Assembly (NCBI GenBank): GCA_028386065.3
Contig: JAKUCV010001113.1
Location: 8,072 to 72,071, forward strand
DNA: 64,000 nt
Source of the DNA: Turnera subulata
Lineage: Eukaryota; Streptophyta; Magnoliopsida; Malpighiales; Passifloraceae
Direction: 5' to 3'
A program made the translations under genes and the position numbers. Positions 33,385 through 45,070 of this stretch are shown here, piece after piece; within the stretch, counting starts at the first letter, position 1; each line of letters begins with the position of its first letter. The notes beneath the pieces are model-generated. The model had not been told where the DNA came from. It did no database searches and was given only the letters and a program-made list of their open reading frames with translations.

Positions 33385-34951
33385 GTGAATGATCCAACTG
33401 TTGTGGGTGAGTTGCTGGAGAAGTTGAAGGGCGTTAGCATGGCTCAATTTCTCGAGGCACTGAATGTAGCAAAGGGTGGTGATGGTACCGTTGCCCAATC
33501 TTCAAAGAAGAATACTAGCAAAGCCGATGATAAACGGCCAATCGTGATTGATGAAGACATGGACGCTCCGGCACCTCATCTAGAGGATAAGGTTGACAAG
33601 ATTCAAGGAATTCTCAAGGATTTCAAGTGGAAGGAGGACGACTATAACCTTTATCGATTAGCTCTCTTCCCAGAGGCTCGGTTTCCCGACAAATTCAAGA
33701 TGCCTGACTTTGACAAATTTGATGGAACGGGTTGTCCACATACGCACTTGAAGATCTATGTCCGCACTCTCTTTCCTATGGGAATTAGTCCCCAATTGAT
33801 GGCATAACTATTCCAACACTCTTTTGGAGGAGCGGCTTTATCTTGGTTCATGTCATTGGACGACGACCGTGTTTCCAAATGGGAGGACATTTGCAAGGAG
33901 TTCGTTGAGCACTACAAGTATAACACTACCGTTGATGTCACCAAGAGAGATCTCGAAACTACCAAGCAACAAGCTCAAGAGACCTTTTCTGAGTTCATCA
34001 CTAGGTGGCGCAACAAGGCATCTCGAACGGTGAAGCATCCATCCGAAGAGGATCAAGTCCAATTGGTAATCAAGATACTTGCAACCAATCTACTATGATC
34101 GCAAGGTGACAAACTATTATGCTAATTTCAAGGCCCTAATTGGCACGGGAACTCAATTGGAAGAAGCCATTGCATCCGGTAAGAACAAGACTCCTCAAGA
34201 TAACTCTTTTCAAAGAAGGAATTTTGGGACAAGCAACCACAAGAGATCAGCGGATGTGAATAACGTGGCGGTGAATGCGCCAATTCAACTCGGTGAGACA
34301 AAAAGGCAATTCAGTCGATTGTCTATGCCACTTAGCACTGTTCTAAAGATATGCATGGCACAAAATGCCAACACACCGTTAGCACCGCCAACTGATCCAA
34401 GTCCCAATCTTGATCAAAGTAAGCATCGTGAGTTCCACCAAATCTGTGGGCACAAGACCGACGATTGTATTCGACTACGCCATGTGGTGCAAGACTTGAA
34501 TGACCAGGGGAAGCTCATTCCTCCAACAAAGCTGAACACCAAGACGAATCCTTTGCCTCCACACAATACCATTAGTGCCATCTTTGACGAACTCTTGGAT
34601 GCTTTTGAACTTATCCATCCTATGGAGGAATTAGAGTGCATGATGCTCATCGACTTGAATGACTACGTGAACCTCAAAGAAGAGGATGTGGACGCCATCA
34701 CTAGGTCCGGATGTGTTGCCAAGCCAATTGACCTTGAAGCTGACAATCCCACTATGCCACCGAAAGTCCCTAATGAACCCGAGGAGGATCCACTCTTGAA
34801 GCAATTGAAAAAGACTCAAGCAAACATCACCATATGGGGATTGCTCATAACTTCACGACCACATAGGGAGAAAATGCTACAACTTTTGGCAAACCCACAA
34901 GTACCCATTAACACTACACCGAATGATTTGGGAGAAATTATGGCCACCTAA
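33385..34951 (+). pseudogene. G1 gag
   Basis: The first open block (33385-33804) carries the Gag N-terminus and FKMPDFDKFDGTGCPHTHLK, a motif typical of Tat/Ogre Gag. An in-frame TAA at 33805 falls where related proteins have Gln (CAA). The block continues with FGGAALSWFMSLDD and the Gag core to 34095. A frame change leads into 34079-34951 (a C-terminal part with HQICGHKTDDCIRLRHVV, a zinc-knuckle-like CX(n)HX4C without the first Cys, and AITRSGCVAKP). The true start codon is unclear because the frame is open upstream to a stop at 33355. Confidence 0.75.
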
Positions 34952-35740
34952 AGCAACAAAAATGCTATCACCTTTTCCAATAAACACCTAATATCAAGCA
35001 AAGGCAAGCACACGGATGCACTCTACATCACGGTGCATGTCAAAGGAAATCAAGTCCCTATGGTCCTAATCGATAATGGATCGGCCAACAATGTGTGTCC
35101 CTTAAAAGTTTCCAGTGTCCTTGGGTTAGGATTGGATGACTTCACTCCTTCAAGACAAACCGTCAGCTTATGACAATGCAAATAGAGAAGTCCTTGGTAC
35201 CATTACCCTTGAAGTCAATTTCGGCCCGGTAGCCTTCCCTATCGAGTTTCAAGTCCTTGATATTGCATCGAGCTTCAATCTACTACTTGGAAGACCTTGG
35301 TTGCATCAAGCTAAAGCCGTACCATCTACGTTGCATCAAATGCTCAAATTCCCACACAATGGTGGTATTGTGACTATCTGAGGAGGGGCATTGGACCTAC
35401 CTGCCAAGAAAGTGCATGAACTAGACGAGGATAAAGAGATCTCCCTTTCTGGTTTTGCATTCGAAGCGGTCAACACTTTAACTTGAGGATTGGAGCATCA
35501 AGAGAACTTTCCTCTATACTATGACCCGTTTAGCAACACAAGGATCATGGGCATCATGAAGAAGATGGACTTCTTACCTTTCATGAGGCTTGGACGTCAC
35601 CAACAAGGGATTCTTGAGCCTCCACTGACTCAAACCATTATCCCACCCTTTGGCTTGGGATACAAACCTACACCCGAGGACATGATGAGATTGGAAGCTA
35701 GAAATAGGGAACGAACCCGCACCAAGAAGGAGAACTGAAC
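34952..35740 (+). pseudogene. G1 protease region
   Basis: VLIDNGSANNVCPLKV (about 35063-35110) is the aspartic protease active site as it occurs in Ogre/Tat elements (DNGS instead of DTGS/DSGS). SFNLLLGRPWLHQA (about 35272-35313) is the second conserved block. Stops at about 35380 and 35484 and frame changes break the region. GLGYKPTPEDM (about 35655) is a recurrent post-protease motif. Confidence 0.75.
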
Positions 35741-36372
35741 TTTGGACTTCAGAGTGGATCCCTACTTCAAGACTCTGAATGGACAATTTGTGAAGGAAGG
35801 TGATGATTTCCCCTATTGAGGCTTTCCCGAACCTTGGTACTCACCCATTATTAGGTCTCCACTACCCGGTTTTGAGAAATTATTTGATTGTAGGCTTGAT
35901 GAGGTCATACATACTAAAGATGGCGAATGCAAAGATTTTGGCCTCGAAGGTTTATTTGGAGATATGCGGTTGGAGCATGGAGTCACGCATGATTACCCCT
36001 ATCCTAGGACCATTGAAGCAATGAGAGTGGAGCAAGCCATCTAGTGGTGAAGACGAGTACGAGTCTGAGTCCGCATTTTCTTTCGATAATAAAGAGGAGC
36101 AACCATAAGGTCCTCCCGATTTTCAATTCAACTCATCTAACTCTTTCGAGGATAATGATGTTTTGCGTTTTTCAAAGAATAATATGAAGCTTACATTCCC
36201 TTACATTGGTGTTTGTGATGATATTGTTGTTTGCATGGATGATGTGTATAATGATGATGAACTAAGTAAATTCCATGAAACACCCACTCTTTCTGAATCT
36301 AATGAGGGTGAATCAATTGAGATTAACTTGGGAGCTGAAACCGAACCTAAAGTCACCAAAATGAGCACTACA
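35741..36372 (+). other. G1 region between protease and reverse transcriptase
   Basis: Short frames only (35800-36024, 36163-36414), with an acidic, low-conservation sequence. In Ogre elements an intron has been reported between protease and reverse transcriptase. No convincing splice sites were picked out here. Confidence 0.5.
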
Positions 36373-36671
36373 TTACCCGATAGTATTAAGGAAGAACTCC
36401 CTGCCTTGTTCTGAGAATACGTGGACGTATTTGCATGGTCCTACAAAGATATTCCCGGTATCGATCCAGAAATCGTGCAACACCATATCCTGACTTTTCC
36501 GAGTGCCAAACCTGTCAAGCAAAAGGCGCGCCGCCCTCAACCACAATGGGCACTCAAGGTAACAGAGGAAGTGGAAAAGCAACTCCAAGCCGGATTCCTG
36601 GAAGTGATAGACTACCCTGAATGGTTAGCCAATATCGTCCCTGTGCCAAAGAAGGATGGTAAGGTCCGCAT
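36373..36671 (+). pseudogene. G1 reverse transcriptase, N-terminal part
   Basis: DVFAWSYKDIPGIDPEIVQH and GFLEVIDYPEWLANIVPVPK are the N-terminal motifs of gypsy reverse transcriptase. The frame is cut within the KKDGKVR block by C4. Taking out C4 and one CGCAT copy lets this frame run on into 45071 without a stop, through the DYRDLNKAC motif. Confidence 0.9.
36667..36671 (+). repeat. Target-site duplication CGCAT, left copy
   Basis: CGCAT immediately before the TG of C4. The same five bases follow the CA end at 45066-45070. Confidence 0.95.
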
Positions 36672-37950
36672 TGTAAGTATCCGGTTCATGCAATTGACAA
36701 TCAAAAGCATAAATACAACATGTATACGCAGCAGAAATACCAGATACACATGGAGGATCCATGTGAAGGGAGCTAAACCGAATAACAATTTTTCATACCT
36801 TGTTCGGTTGAGGTCTTTCACCCAACTGTAGAACCGAATCAGCTAGAGCCAGACAAAGGCCTCGCCCCTCTACGGTATCCACACGAACCGCTGTAACCGG
36901 CTGAAGAACGTCTCACGACTTCAACCCGAGCTCTCCCGAACTGGTGTGCTAGCAACAGATTTCCGGGAGTTTTGTGTGTGGTGTTTTGACTCATCTTTCA
37001 CAAAAAAGATATGTGTGTTTTGCTCTCAATTTTTCAGACCTCTCAAGAACACTTCTCAAGCTCTGAAAACTCTCTCAAGTGAGGAAGATGATGCAAAAGT
37101 GATCAGATCACTCAAGAACATCAAATGACATAAAGTAGTGGTTTAATGGCCAACATGGTGGTCCATTAAGCATTATGATTATGTCTCCACATAATCATGT
37201 TACCCACTAATACACAAAACACACCAACTCATCACAGCACTAGTTTGGCTTAATTATGCTGACAATAATTGAACCAAACCAGCCCAAAACGACCCTGGTC
37301 CAACCACGGTCGAACCGCACCTTGGTTCAACCATGGTTCAACCACGATTCAACCACCTGCTCGAATCAACGGCTATATGTGTGTGACCCTGTAGGCACTT
37401 GTTCGTTCGGCAATAATCGTAAAATCTCATTTTTACAATTATAAGCAAAGAGCGGCGTCTAGCAACACATCATTGCCACCCGAACGACAAGATCAATACT
37501 GATTCCACATGCCTCGAAACATGTCATCGTCCCTTCGTCCCATTATCAAGATTAAACACGAGACATGGAATATGTCAATCTCGCATATGTTTAATCTCGG
37601 TTTCTTGATCCTCGAGTTAACCGGTAAAACGGATACCAATGATATCATATATCATTGTCCGAGCATGGCCATGCATTTATGGTTCAACTCTATCAAGAAA
37701 CACTCCGATAATATACCCGTTATATGGGTTGGACGAATCCCCTCTGGATCGTACAAAGCCCACTACACACTCATCATATACCCAATGATTACCCTTACGT
37801 CTATCCAGTTACGGATGACCAGGAATAATATCAAAGCATATGACTCACATGTTGGGAACCTTGATGATCACAGGTCTAAGGACAATACATTATAAGAACC
37901 GCTATCGACAAAACGTATAACGTTCCATGTAGCGTTCTCATGTGGGTCGT
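36672..37950 (-). repeat. 3' LTR of C4, truncated at its internal end
   Basis: Matches 43495 to about 44798 of the right LTR (roughly 95% over the first 165 bases by eye) and then switches abruptly to RNase H sequence at 37949-37955. The first ~267 bases of this LTR and the purine tract are missing. Confidence 0.9.
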
Positions 37951-40900
37951 TCCATATAACTCTGCACAGTCTGACATTGCCTCTATCTATGATCCCTCTA
38001 ATAAGATGATAGCGTCAGAGTATATGTTTGGATCTCTGGTGGTATCACGGTTCCTAAGCCTTTGCGATTGTCTCTTTGTTGTCACAATAGAGCTCAATCG
38101 GACTCTCAATGCTCGGAACCACACCAAGTTCGGTTACAAACTTCTTGATCCAAACAGCCTCTTTCGCCGCATCTGAGGCAGCTATGTACTCAGCCTCGGT
38201 TGTAGAGTCGACTACTGTCTCTTGCTATGAACTCTTCCAGCAAACAGCCCCACCTCTAAGACAAAACACATAACCTGACTGCGATCTAAAATCATCCCTA
38301 TCGGTTTGGAAGCTAGCATCAGTGTAACCCTTTACAACGAGCTCATCCACGCTTCCGTAAACCAGGAATGCATCCTTAGTCCTTCTCAAGTACTTAAAGA
38401 TGTTCTTTACCGCTGTCCAGTGACACTCACCGGGATCAGCTTAGTATCTGCTTGTGACACTCAAAGCATAAGCGACATCCGGTCTAGTACATAACATGGC
38501 ATACATGATAGATCCTATTGCCGAAGCATAAGGAATCTTACTCATCCGCTCTCTCTCCTTAGATGTACTAGGAAATTGATTCTTTGAGAGAGATATGCCA
38601 TGTGACAAGGGCAAGAACCCTTTCTTGGAATCTTGCATGCTAAACCTCTTTAGCACCTTGTCAATATACGTACTTTGACTTAGCCCGAGAAGCCTTTTGG
38701 ATCTATCTCTATAGATCTTTATACCTAACACATAGGCAGCTTCTCCTAAGTCCTTCATCGAGAAATTCTTTCCTAACNNNNNNNNNNNNNNNNNNNNNNN
38801 NNNNNNNNNNNNNNNNNNNNNNNNNNNNNNNNNNNNNNNNNNNNNNNNNNNNNNNNNNNNNNNNNNNNNNNNNNNNNNNNNNNNNNNNNNNNNNGGGCAA
38901 GAACCCTTTCTTGGAATCTTGCATGCTAAACCTCTTTAGCACCTTGTCAATATACGTACTTTGACTTAGCCCGAGAAGCCTTTTGGATCTATCTCTATAG
39001 ATCTTTATACCTAACACATAGGCAGCTTCTCCTAAGTCCTTCATCGAGAAATTCTTTCCTAACCAAGTCTTTACGGACTGTAGTGTCGGAATGTCATTCC
39101 CAATGAGCAAGATGTCGTCATCATACAACAACAAGAAAACATTGGTGCTCCCACTAACCTTCTTGTAAACACATGGTTCATCTTCGTTCTTAATGAAACC
39201 AAACTCTTTGATTACATCATTAAAACGAAGATTCCAACTCCTAGAAGCTTGCTTCAATCCATAAATGGATCTCTGCAACTTGCATACCATATTAGCATTC
39301 TCTGGATTGACAAAACCTTCAGGCTGTGTCATATACACATCCTCTAAAAGATTCCCGTTAAGGAAGGCAGTTTTGACATCCATTTGCCATATCTCATAAT
39401 CATAGTATGCCGCTATAGCCAATAGAATCCGGATGGATTTAACTATGGCAAACGGTGAGAAAGTTTCATCATAGTCAATACCATGAACTTGCATGAAACC
39501 TTTCGCAACCAATCGCCCTTTATAGGTAATCACATTACCATCCATGTCGGTCTTTCTCTTAAAGACCCATTTGCACCCAATGGGTTTTACCCCTTCGGGT
39601 GGATCAACCAAGGTCCATACCTTGTTTTCGTACATGGATTCAATTTCCGAATTCATGGCCTCTAGCCACTTCTCAGAGTCCGGACCCGTAATGGTCTGCT
39701 GATAGGAAGTGGGTTCATCCTCATCTATGAGCATCACGTCTCCAGCATGAGTCATGAGAAATCCATATCTCTCAGGCTCATACCGAGTCCTATCCGACCT
39801 ACGCGGTCCATGTGTTACAGGCACAAGAATCTCATCCACAGCTTCTTGTGGTTCCTGCCCTTGTTCCATCTCAGCCTCTATCTCTCGAACTTCTTCGAGT
39901 TCTACTTTCCTCCCACTGATTCTTCTAGAAATAAATTCCCTTTCTAGAAGAATAGCAGTCCGAGCCACAAACACATTGTGCTCTAAAGGATTATAGAAAT
40001 AATACCCTTTCGTTTCCTTAGGGTATCCTACAAAGAAGCACTTGTCGGATTTAGGGCCGAGTTTATCCAAAGCTTCACGTCTTACGTAAGCCTCACAACC
40101 CCAAATTCTCATAAAAGACAAATTGGGACGCTTTCCAGTCCATATCTCATATGGTGTCTTTTCGACGGATTTAGATGTAACACAGTTTAGTGTAAAAGCT
40201 GCACTCAATAATGCATGTCCCCAAAACGATGGAGGAAGGTCAGCTTGACTCATCATCGAACGAACCATGTCCAACAAGGTTCTATTCCTCCTTTCGGATA
40301 CACCATTCCATTGACGCGTACCCGGCGGAGTGAGCTGTGATACTATACCACACTCCTTTAGATGATCAAGGAATTCTCGGTCTAAGTATTCACCTCCTCG
40401 ATCTGATCGAAGGATCTTAATACTTTTACCGAGTTGATTCTGTACTTCATTCTTGAATTCTTTGAACTTTTCAAAGGATTCAGACTTGTGTCTCATTAGA
40501 TACACATAGTCATATCTACTGAAATCGTCAGTAAATGTAATGAAGTATGAAAAACCACCTCTAGCCTGTGTGGACATAGGTCCGCATACATCACTATGTA
40601 TAAGACCTAATAAGTCGGATGCTCTCTCACCCTTACCGGTAAAAGGAGCCATCGTCATTTTGCCTAACAAACACGACTCACACGTCTCAAATGATTCATA
40701 ATCAAATGAGTCTAAAAGTCCATCTTTATGGAGTTTAGAAATATGAGTCTCGTTTATATGGCCTAAACGACAATGCCAAAGGTACGTTTCATTGGAATCA
40801 TTCGTTCTAACCTTCTTCGTGTTAACGTTATAGATTGCGGTTTCTAGGTTTAGAACATACAAACCATTGCTCAAATATGCACCACCATAATATACATCAT

Positions 40901-41124
40901 TGAAATAAATGGAACAACAATTGTCCTTTATTACAAATGAAAATCCTTTCTTGTCAAGACAAGATACAGAAATCAGATTTCTGCTAATGGTTGGTACATA
41001 ATAGCAATCGTAAAGTTCCAAAACTAAACCACTCGGTAAGGATAGATAGTAAGTTCCTACGGCTAATGCAGCAACTCTTGCTCCATTTCCCACACATAGG
41101 TCTATCTCACCCTTAGCCAATCTC
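37951..41124 (-). pseudogene. C4 pol: integrase, reverse transcriptase, RNase H
   Basis: From 41120: GAG-pre-integrase (WHCRLGH, then CESCLLGK), integrase core (DDFSRY; LRSDRGGEYL; NGVSERRNRTL) and reverse transcriptase (GCKWVFKRK; QMDVKTAFLNG; SIYGLKQASRSWN). The catalytic motif reads LLYDDDILL, that is YxDD with Asp at x where Val is usual. After the N gap come IPYASAIGSIMYAMLCTRPD and RNase H pieces with stops (SKHIL, ELYCDN), down to about 37955. The frame is continuous for about 770 codons apart from the N gap. The protease active site is absent: the zinc knuckle region ends at 41125 and the next readable residues (RRLAKGEID) lie beyond where DTG is expected. Confidence 0.9.
38609..39063. 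other. Assembly gap (N at 38778-38894) between identical 169-bp copies
   Basis: 117 N are flanked by two copies of the same 169 bases (38609-38777 and 38895-39063), both beginning GGGCAAGAACCC and ending TTCCTAAC, as far as I can read without a difference. The translated frame shifts across the gap, whereas treating the two copies as one keeps it open. A collapsed or unmerged contig overlap is the likely cause. Confidence 0.9.
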
Positions 41125-41982
41125 CTACTCTTTCTTAGTTCCTAAAGTGGAAGTCTCACTTCCCTTCTTCTTCTTCAACTCTTGAAGATAAACCGGGCAG
41201 TTCCATCTCCAATGGTCAGGCTTCTTGCAATGGAAGCATTCGCCTTCCTTTGCAATACCACCTTTAGGTTTCAGCTTTTGTGAAGAAGATGCACCGAACT
41301 TTTTGGTGGATTTCTTCATCTTAGCTTTACCCTTTCCTTTGCCACCTCCAAGCATCAATATGCTATTGGATTTACTTGCCTTCATTTGTTGCTCAGCTGT
41401 TCCCAACATGTTGAGCAACTCGAACAAGGACTTGTCAAGATGGTTCATATTGAAGTTCATGACAAATTGACCGTAGCTATCCGGCAACGATTGCAGGACT
41501 AGGTCAATAGCCAATTCCTTCTGCAAAGGAAACCCTAGACCCTCAAGGCTTTCGATGTATCCAATCATCTTAAGCACATGAGGTCTGACGGGAGATGATT
41601 CAGCCATTCTGCATTGCAACAATGCCTTAGAGGTCTCGTACCTCTCATGCCTTGCTTGCTCCTCAAAGAGCATCTTAAGGTGTTCGATCATATCGAACGC
41701 CCCCATGTTCTCATGTTGCTTCTGAAGCTCAGATTCCATGTTAACAAGCATGAGGCATCCTATATCCAATGCATCATCTAGAAGCTTCTTGTAAGCATCC
41801 CTTTCTGCCCTTGGTGCACTAGGCGCCGGTTCACTCGGAACGGGCCCTTCGAGGACATACAATTTGTTTTCTTATTTGAGGACAATCCTCAAGTTACGAT
41901 ACCATTTCAGGAAGTTATTGCCGTTTAACTTTTCCTCCTCAAGGACCGATCGCAGTGACAATGTGCTAGTGTTTTGTGCCAT
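41125..41982 (-). pseudogene. C4 gag
   Basis: ATG at 41982; the N-terminus contains LNGNNFLKWYRNLRIVLK, a copia Gag motif. An in-frame TAA follows at about 41872, at a position where Gln (CAA) is expected. The rest is open to 41125 (GCLMLVNMESELQ, then LPDSYGQFVMNFNMN). A zinc knuckle CFHCKKPDHWRWNC (about 41245-41204) keeps the CX2CX4HX4C residues, though the usual Gly before His is Asp. Confidence 0.85.
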
Positions 41983-43494
41983 GGAAACTCTACAACAATG
42001 ATCAACTCACACAAATAAGAGTCATGCATACAAATACATTTAACAAGGAATTCTATTAAATGTGCTCCTACTACATAAATCAAGCCAATTATATAAGTAG
42101 GCCAAGATCCATATTTCACTACAACATATGTCAGCTTTGGTTGATCGCATATATCAATAGTTATTTAGGTAGACAACTCTTGTTAATTACATCTCATGTA
42201 ACTCTTGGATAGTTGAGTGAACAACACTTTGTCCATATCTATCTCATAGACATTTGCCTCTAAGTCCTTAATCCTATTAAGATGACTTAGTTAAGTCCAA
42301 ACCCACAATAAGCAGTCGAGATATTACAATTATCCACTCGCACCTTGCTAGGATAAACATAGGCACCTTGCTTTGGCAAAACCTACCTAGTGTTGATCTA
42401 AGCAATGATGAGTGCTTATCATGGAAGGCAACTAAGAACTTAATATTTACATCAACATATAATTCCTACACATCACATGCTTGCTCTTGATAAATCATAC
42501 ATTGATGTCATGTAAGTTACAAATTATATATCTCATATACAATAACAATGCATCGTATGCAATATAAGCCGCTACGCAGAGGTAGCACGGCGGTCCCAAA
42601 AATTATATAATAACATCGATGTTGTGACAATCAAATTGTCCCAACTCTTTGGCAGTAGCTCAATAACATCGATGTTGGACATTACAACATCGATGTTGTG
42701 AGAACTCGAGCTCCAAACAATTTTGACAGTAGCTCCATAACATCGACGTTGGACATTACAACATCGATGTTGTGTGTAACTTGAACTCCAAACCTTTTGG
42801 AAGTAGCTCAATAACATCGATGTTGAACTTTCAACATCGATGTTGATGAGTTTCTGAAAAATTCAAGTTTCGGCAGTAGCCTTTTAACATCGATGTTTGG
42901 GTTCTAGAACTCAAGAACATCGATGTTGGACATTACAACATCGATGTTGTTGGAGCTCTAGAACTCAAACCAATTTGGTCGAGCTCAAATAACATTGATG
43001 TTTAACTCTTAAACATCGATGTGTTGAGAGTTCTGCCAAGGCCTCTTCATGTCAACATCGATGTTGATAACTCTACATTGACGTTATTTTGATTCGGCCA
43101 AAACCAGCCTGCTTAGAACATCGATGTTGTCCACACAACATCGATGTTAATTCGGCTTGGAAAAGGCTAATCAACACATGAACATCGATGTTAGTCCTAC
43201 CAACAACGATGTTCTGGGCCTGCGGAACTTGAACTACAATCGTTCAATACACAAACCGACACTCAGTTTTTCCTAGTCGAACTCTTTCGACTTACTGCCA
43301 AGAACTCCTTGATTGATATCACATACCAATCAAGTTCTCTTTGTCAAAACTCTTTTGACAAAACACCAACATCAATACATATATCACATATACATATTTG
43401 AAAACAACATATCACATATGCCTAGCATGTTCAAGCTATATCACATATAACATATGAACACACAAAAATTCGGTTTAGGACTTCAAGCTACCAC
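41983..43494 (-). other. C4 untranslated leader with primer-site region
   Basis: 1.5 kb between 5' LTR and gag. Directly after the LTR the minus strand reads GTGGTAGCTTGAAGTCC. It starts like a primer site (TGGTA) but is not the initiator-Met site; I cannot name the tRNA. The inner part carries the palindrome array. No long ORF. Confidence 0.7.
42612..43213. repeat. Paired palindrome array AACATCGATGTT in the C4 leader
   Basis: Thirteen perfect copies start at 42612, 42665, 42686, 42760, 42813, 42833, 42886, 42916, 42937, 43054, 43117, 43137 and 43181. Five near copies start at 42739, 42991, 43012, 43074 and 43202. Sixteen of the 18 form pairs whose starts are 20 or 21 bases apart, with 8-9 bases between the two members. 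Successive pairs recur every ~74 bases (left part) or ~63 bases (right part). Each pair can fold into a ~12-bp stem with an 8-9-base loop, and each single copy is a 12-bp two-fold symmetric DNA site. Confidence 0.95.
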
Positions 43495-45065
43495 TGTAAG
43501 TATCCGGTTCATGCAATTGACAATCAAAAGCATAAATACAACATGTATGCGCAGCGGAAATACTGGATACACATGGAGGATCCATGTGAAGTGAGCTAAA
43601 CTGAATAACAATTTTTCATACCTTGTTCGGTTGAAGTCTTTCACCCAACTGTAGAACCGAATCAGCTAGAGCCAGACAAAGGCCTCGCCCCTCTACGGTA
43701 TCCACACGAACCGCTGTAGCCGGCTAAAGAACATCTCACGACTTCAACCCGAGCTCTCCCAAACTGGTGTGCTAGCAACAGATTTCTAGGAGCTTTTGTG
43801 TGTGGTGTTTTGACTCTTCTTTCACAAAGAAGATATGTGTGTTTTCCTCCCAATTTTTCAGACCTCTCAAGAACACTTCTCAAGATCTGAAAACTCTCTC
43901 AAGTGAGGAAGATGATGCAAAAGTGATCAGATCACTCAAGAGCATCAAATGACATAAAGTAGTGGTTTAATGGCCAACATGGTGGTCCAATAAGCCTTAT
44001 GATTATGTCTCCACTTAATCATGTTACCCACTAATACACAAAACACACCAACTCATCACAGCACTAGTTTGGCTTAATTATGCTGACAATAATTGAACCA
44101 AACCAGCCCAAAACAACTCTGGTCCAACCACGGTCCAACCACATCTTGGTTCAACCACGGTCCAACCACACCTTGGTTCAACCATGGTCCAACCACGGTT
44201 CAACCACCTGCTCGAATCAACGACTGTATGTGTGTGACCCTGTAGGCACTTGTACGTTCGGCAATAATCGTAAAATCTCATTTTTACAATTATAAGCAAA
44301 GAGCGGCGTCTAGCGACACATCATTGCCACCCGAACGACAAGATCAATGATTCCACGTGCCTCGGAACATGTCATCGTCCCTTCGTCCCATTGTCAAGAT
44401 TAAACACGAGACATGGAATATGTCAATCTCGCATATGTTTAATCTCGGTTTCTTGATCCTCGAGTTAACCGGTAAAACGGATACCATTGATATCATACAT
44501 CATTATCCGAGCATGTCCATGCATTTACGGTTCAACTCTATCAAGAAACACTCCGATAATATACCCGTTATATGGGTTGGACGAATCCCCTCTGGATCAT
44601 AAAAAACCCACTACACACTCATCATATACCCAATGATTACCCATACGTCTATCCTGTTACGGATGACTAGGAATAATATCAAAGCATATGACTCACATGT
44701 TGGGAACCTTGATGATCACAGGTCTAAGGACAATACATTATAAGAACCGCTATCGACAAAACATATAACGTTTCATGTAGCATTCTCATGTGGGTCGGTC
44801 CAGTCCACTAGTTCTCTAACTTGTACCCGTATGTAGAATTCATATCACATATGCAATTCTCAACATACGCTATTCTTAATTTATTATTACAACCCATCCA
44901 TAATAATAATCGACTATGGACAATTTAAGAATATGAAATATTCTAGGGTTATAAGTATGTGCAAGCGTCTATCTCATAAACGATACTTATTGGAATAACC
45001 TTAATGTGTATACATGACTCAAAATATACATCCATTGATTGGCTTTTGGGCATATTACACTAACA
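43495..45065 (-). repeat. 5' LTR of C4, 1571 bp, complete
   Basis: Starts TGTTAGTGTAATATGCCC at 45065 and ends ATACTTACA at 43495 in element orientation. At 44121-44209 short repeats of the type GGTCCAACCACGG / GGTTCAACCACGG occur; this block is longer here than in the other LTR (37291-37357). No TATA box was identified with confidence. Confidence 0.9.
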
Positions 45066-45070
45066 CGCAT
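45066..45070 (+). repeat. Target-site duplication CGCAT, right copy
   Basis: Follows the CA end of C4 and continues directly into the G1 reverse transcriptase frame. Confidence 0.95.

Larger units (their letters stand above)
36672..45065 (-). mobile_element. Ty1/copia element C4 inserted in G1 reverse transcriptase
   Basis: 8394 bases including 117 N, TG..CA ends, TSD CGCAT on both sides. In element orientation: 5' LTR 45065-43495, leader with hairpin array 43494-41983, gag 41982-41125, pol 41124 to about 37951, truncated 3' LTR to 36672. It is defective: stop in gag, no protease active site visible, and a deletion that fuses RNase H to the interior of the 3' LTR. A single LTR copy of the same family is at 1-1325. 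Confidence 0.95.

Noticed and set aside
42612..43213. CRISPR-like array
   Set aside because: Regular short repeats with spacers, but the units are 12 bp, paired, in a plant retrotransposon leader, and there are no cas genes or long direct repeats.
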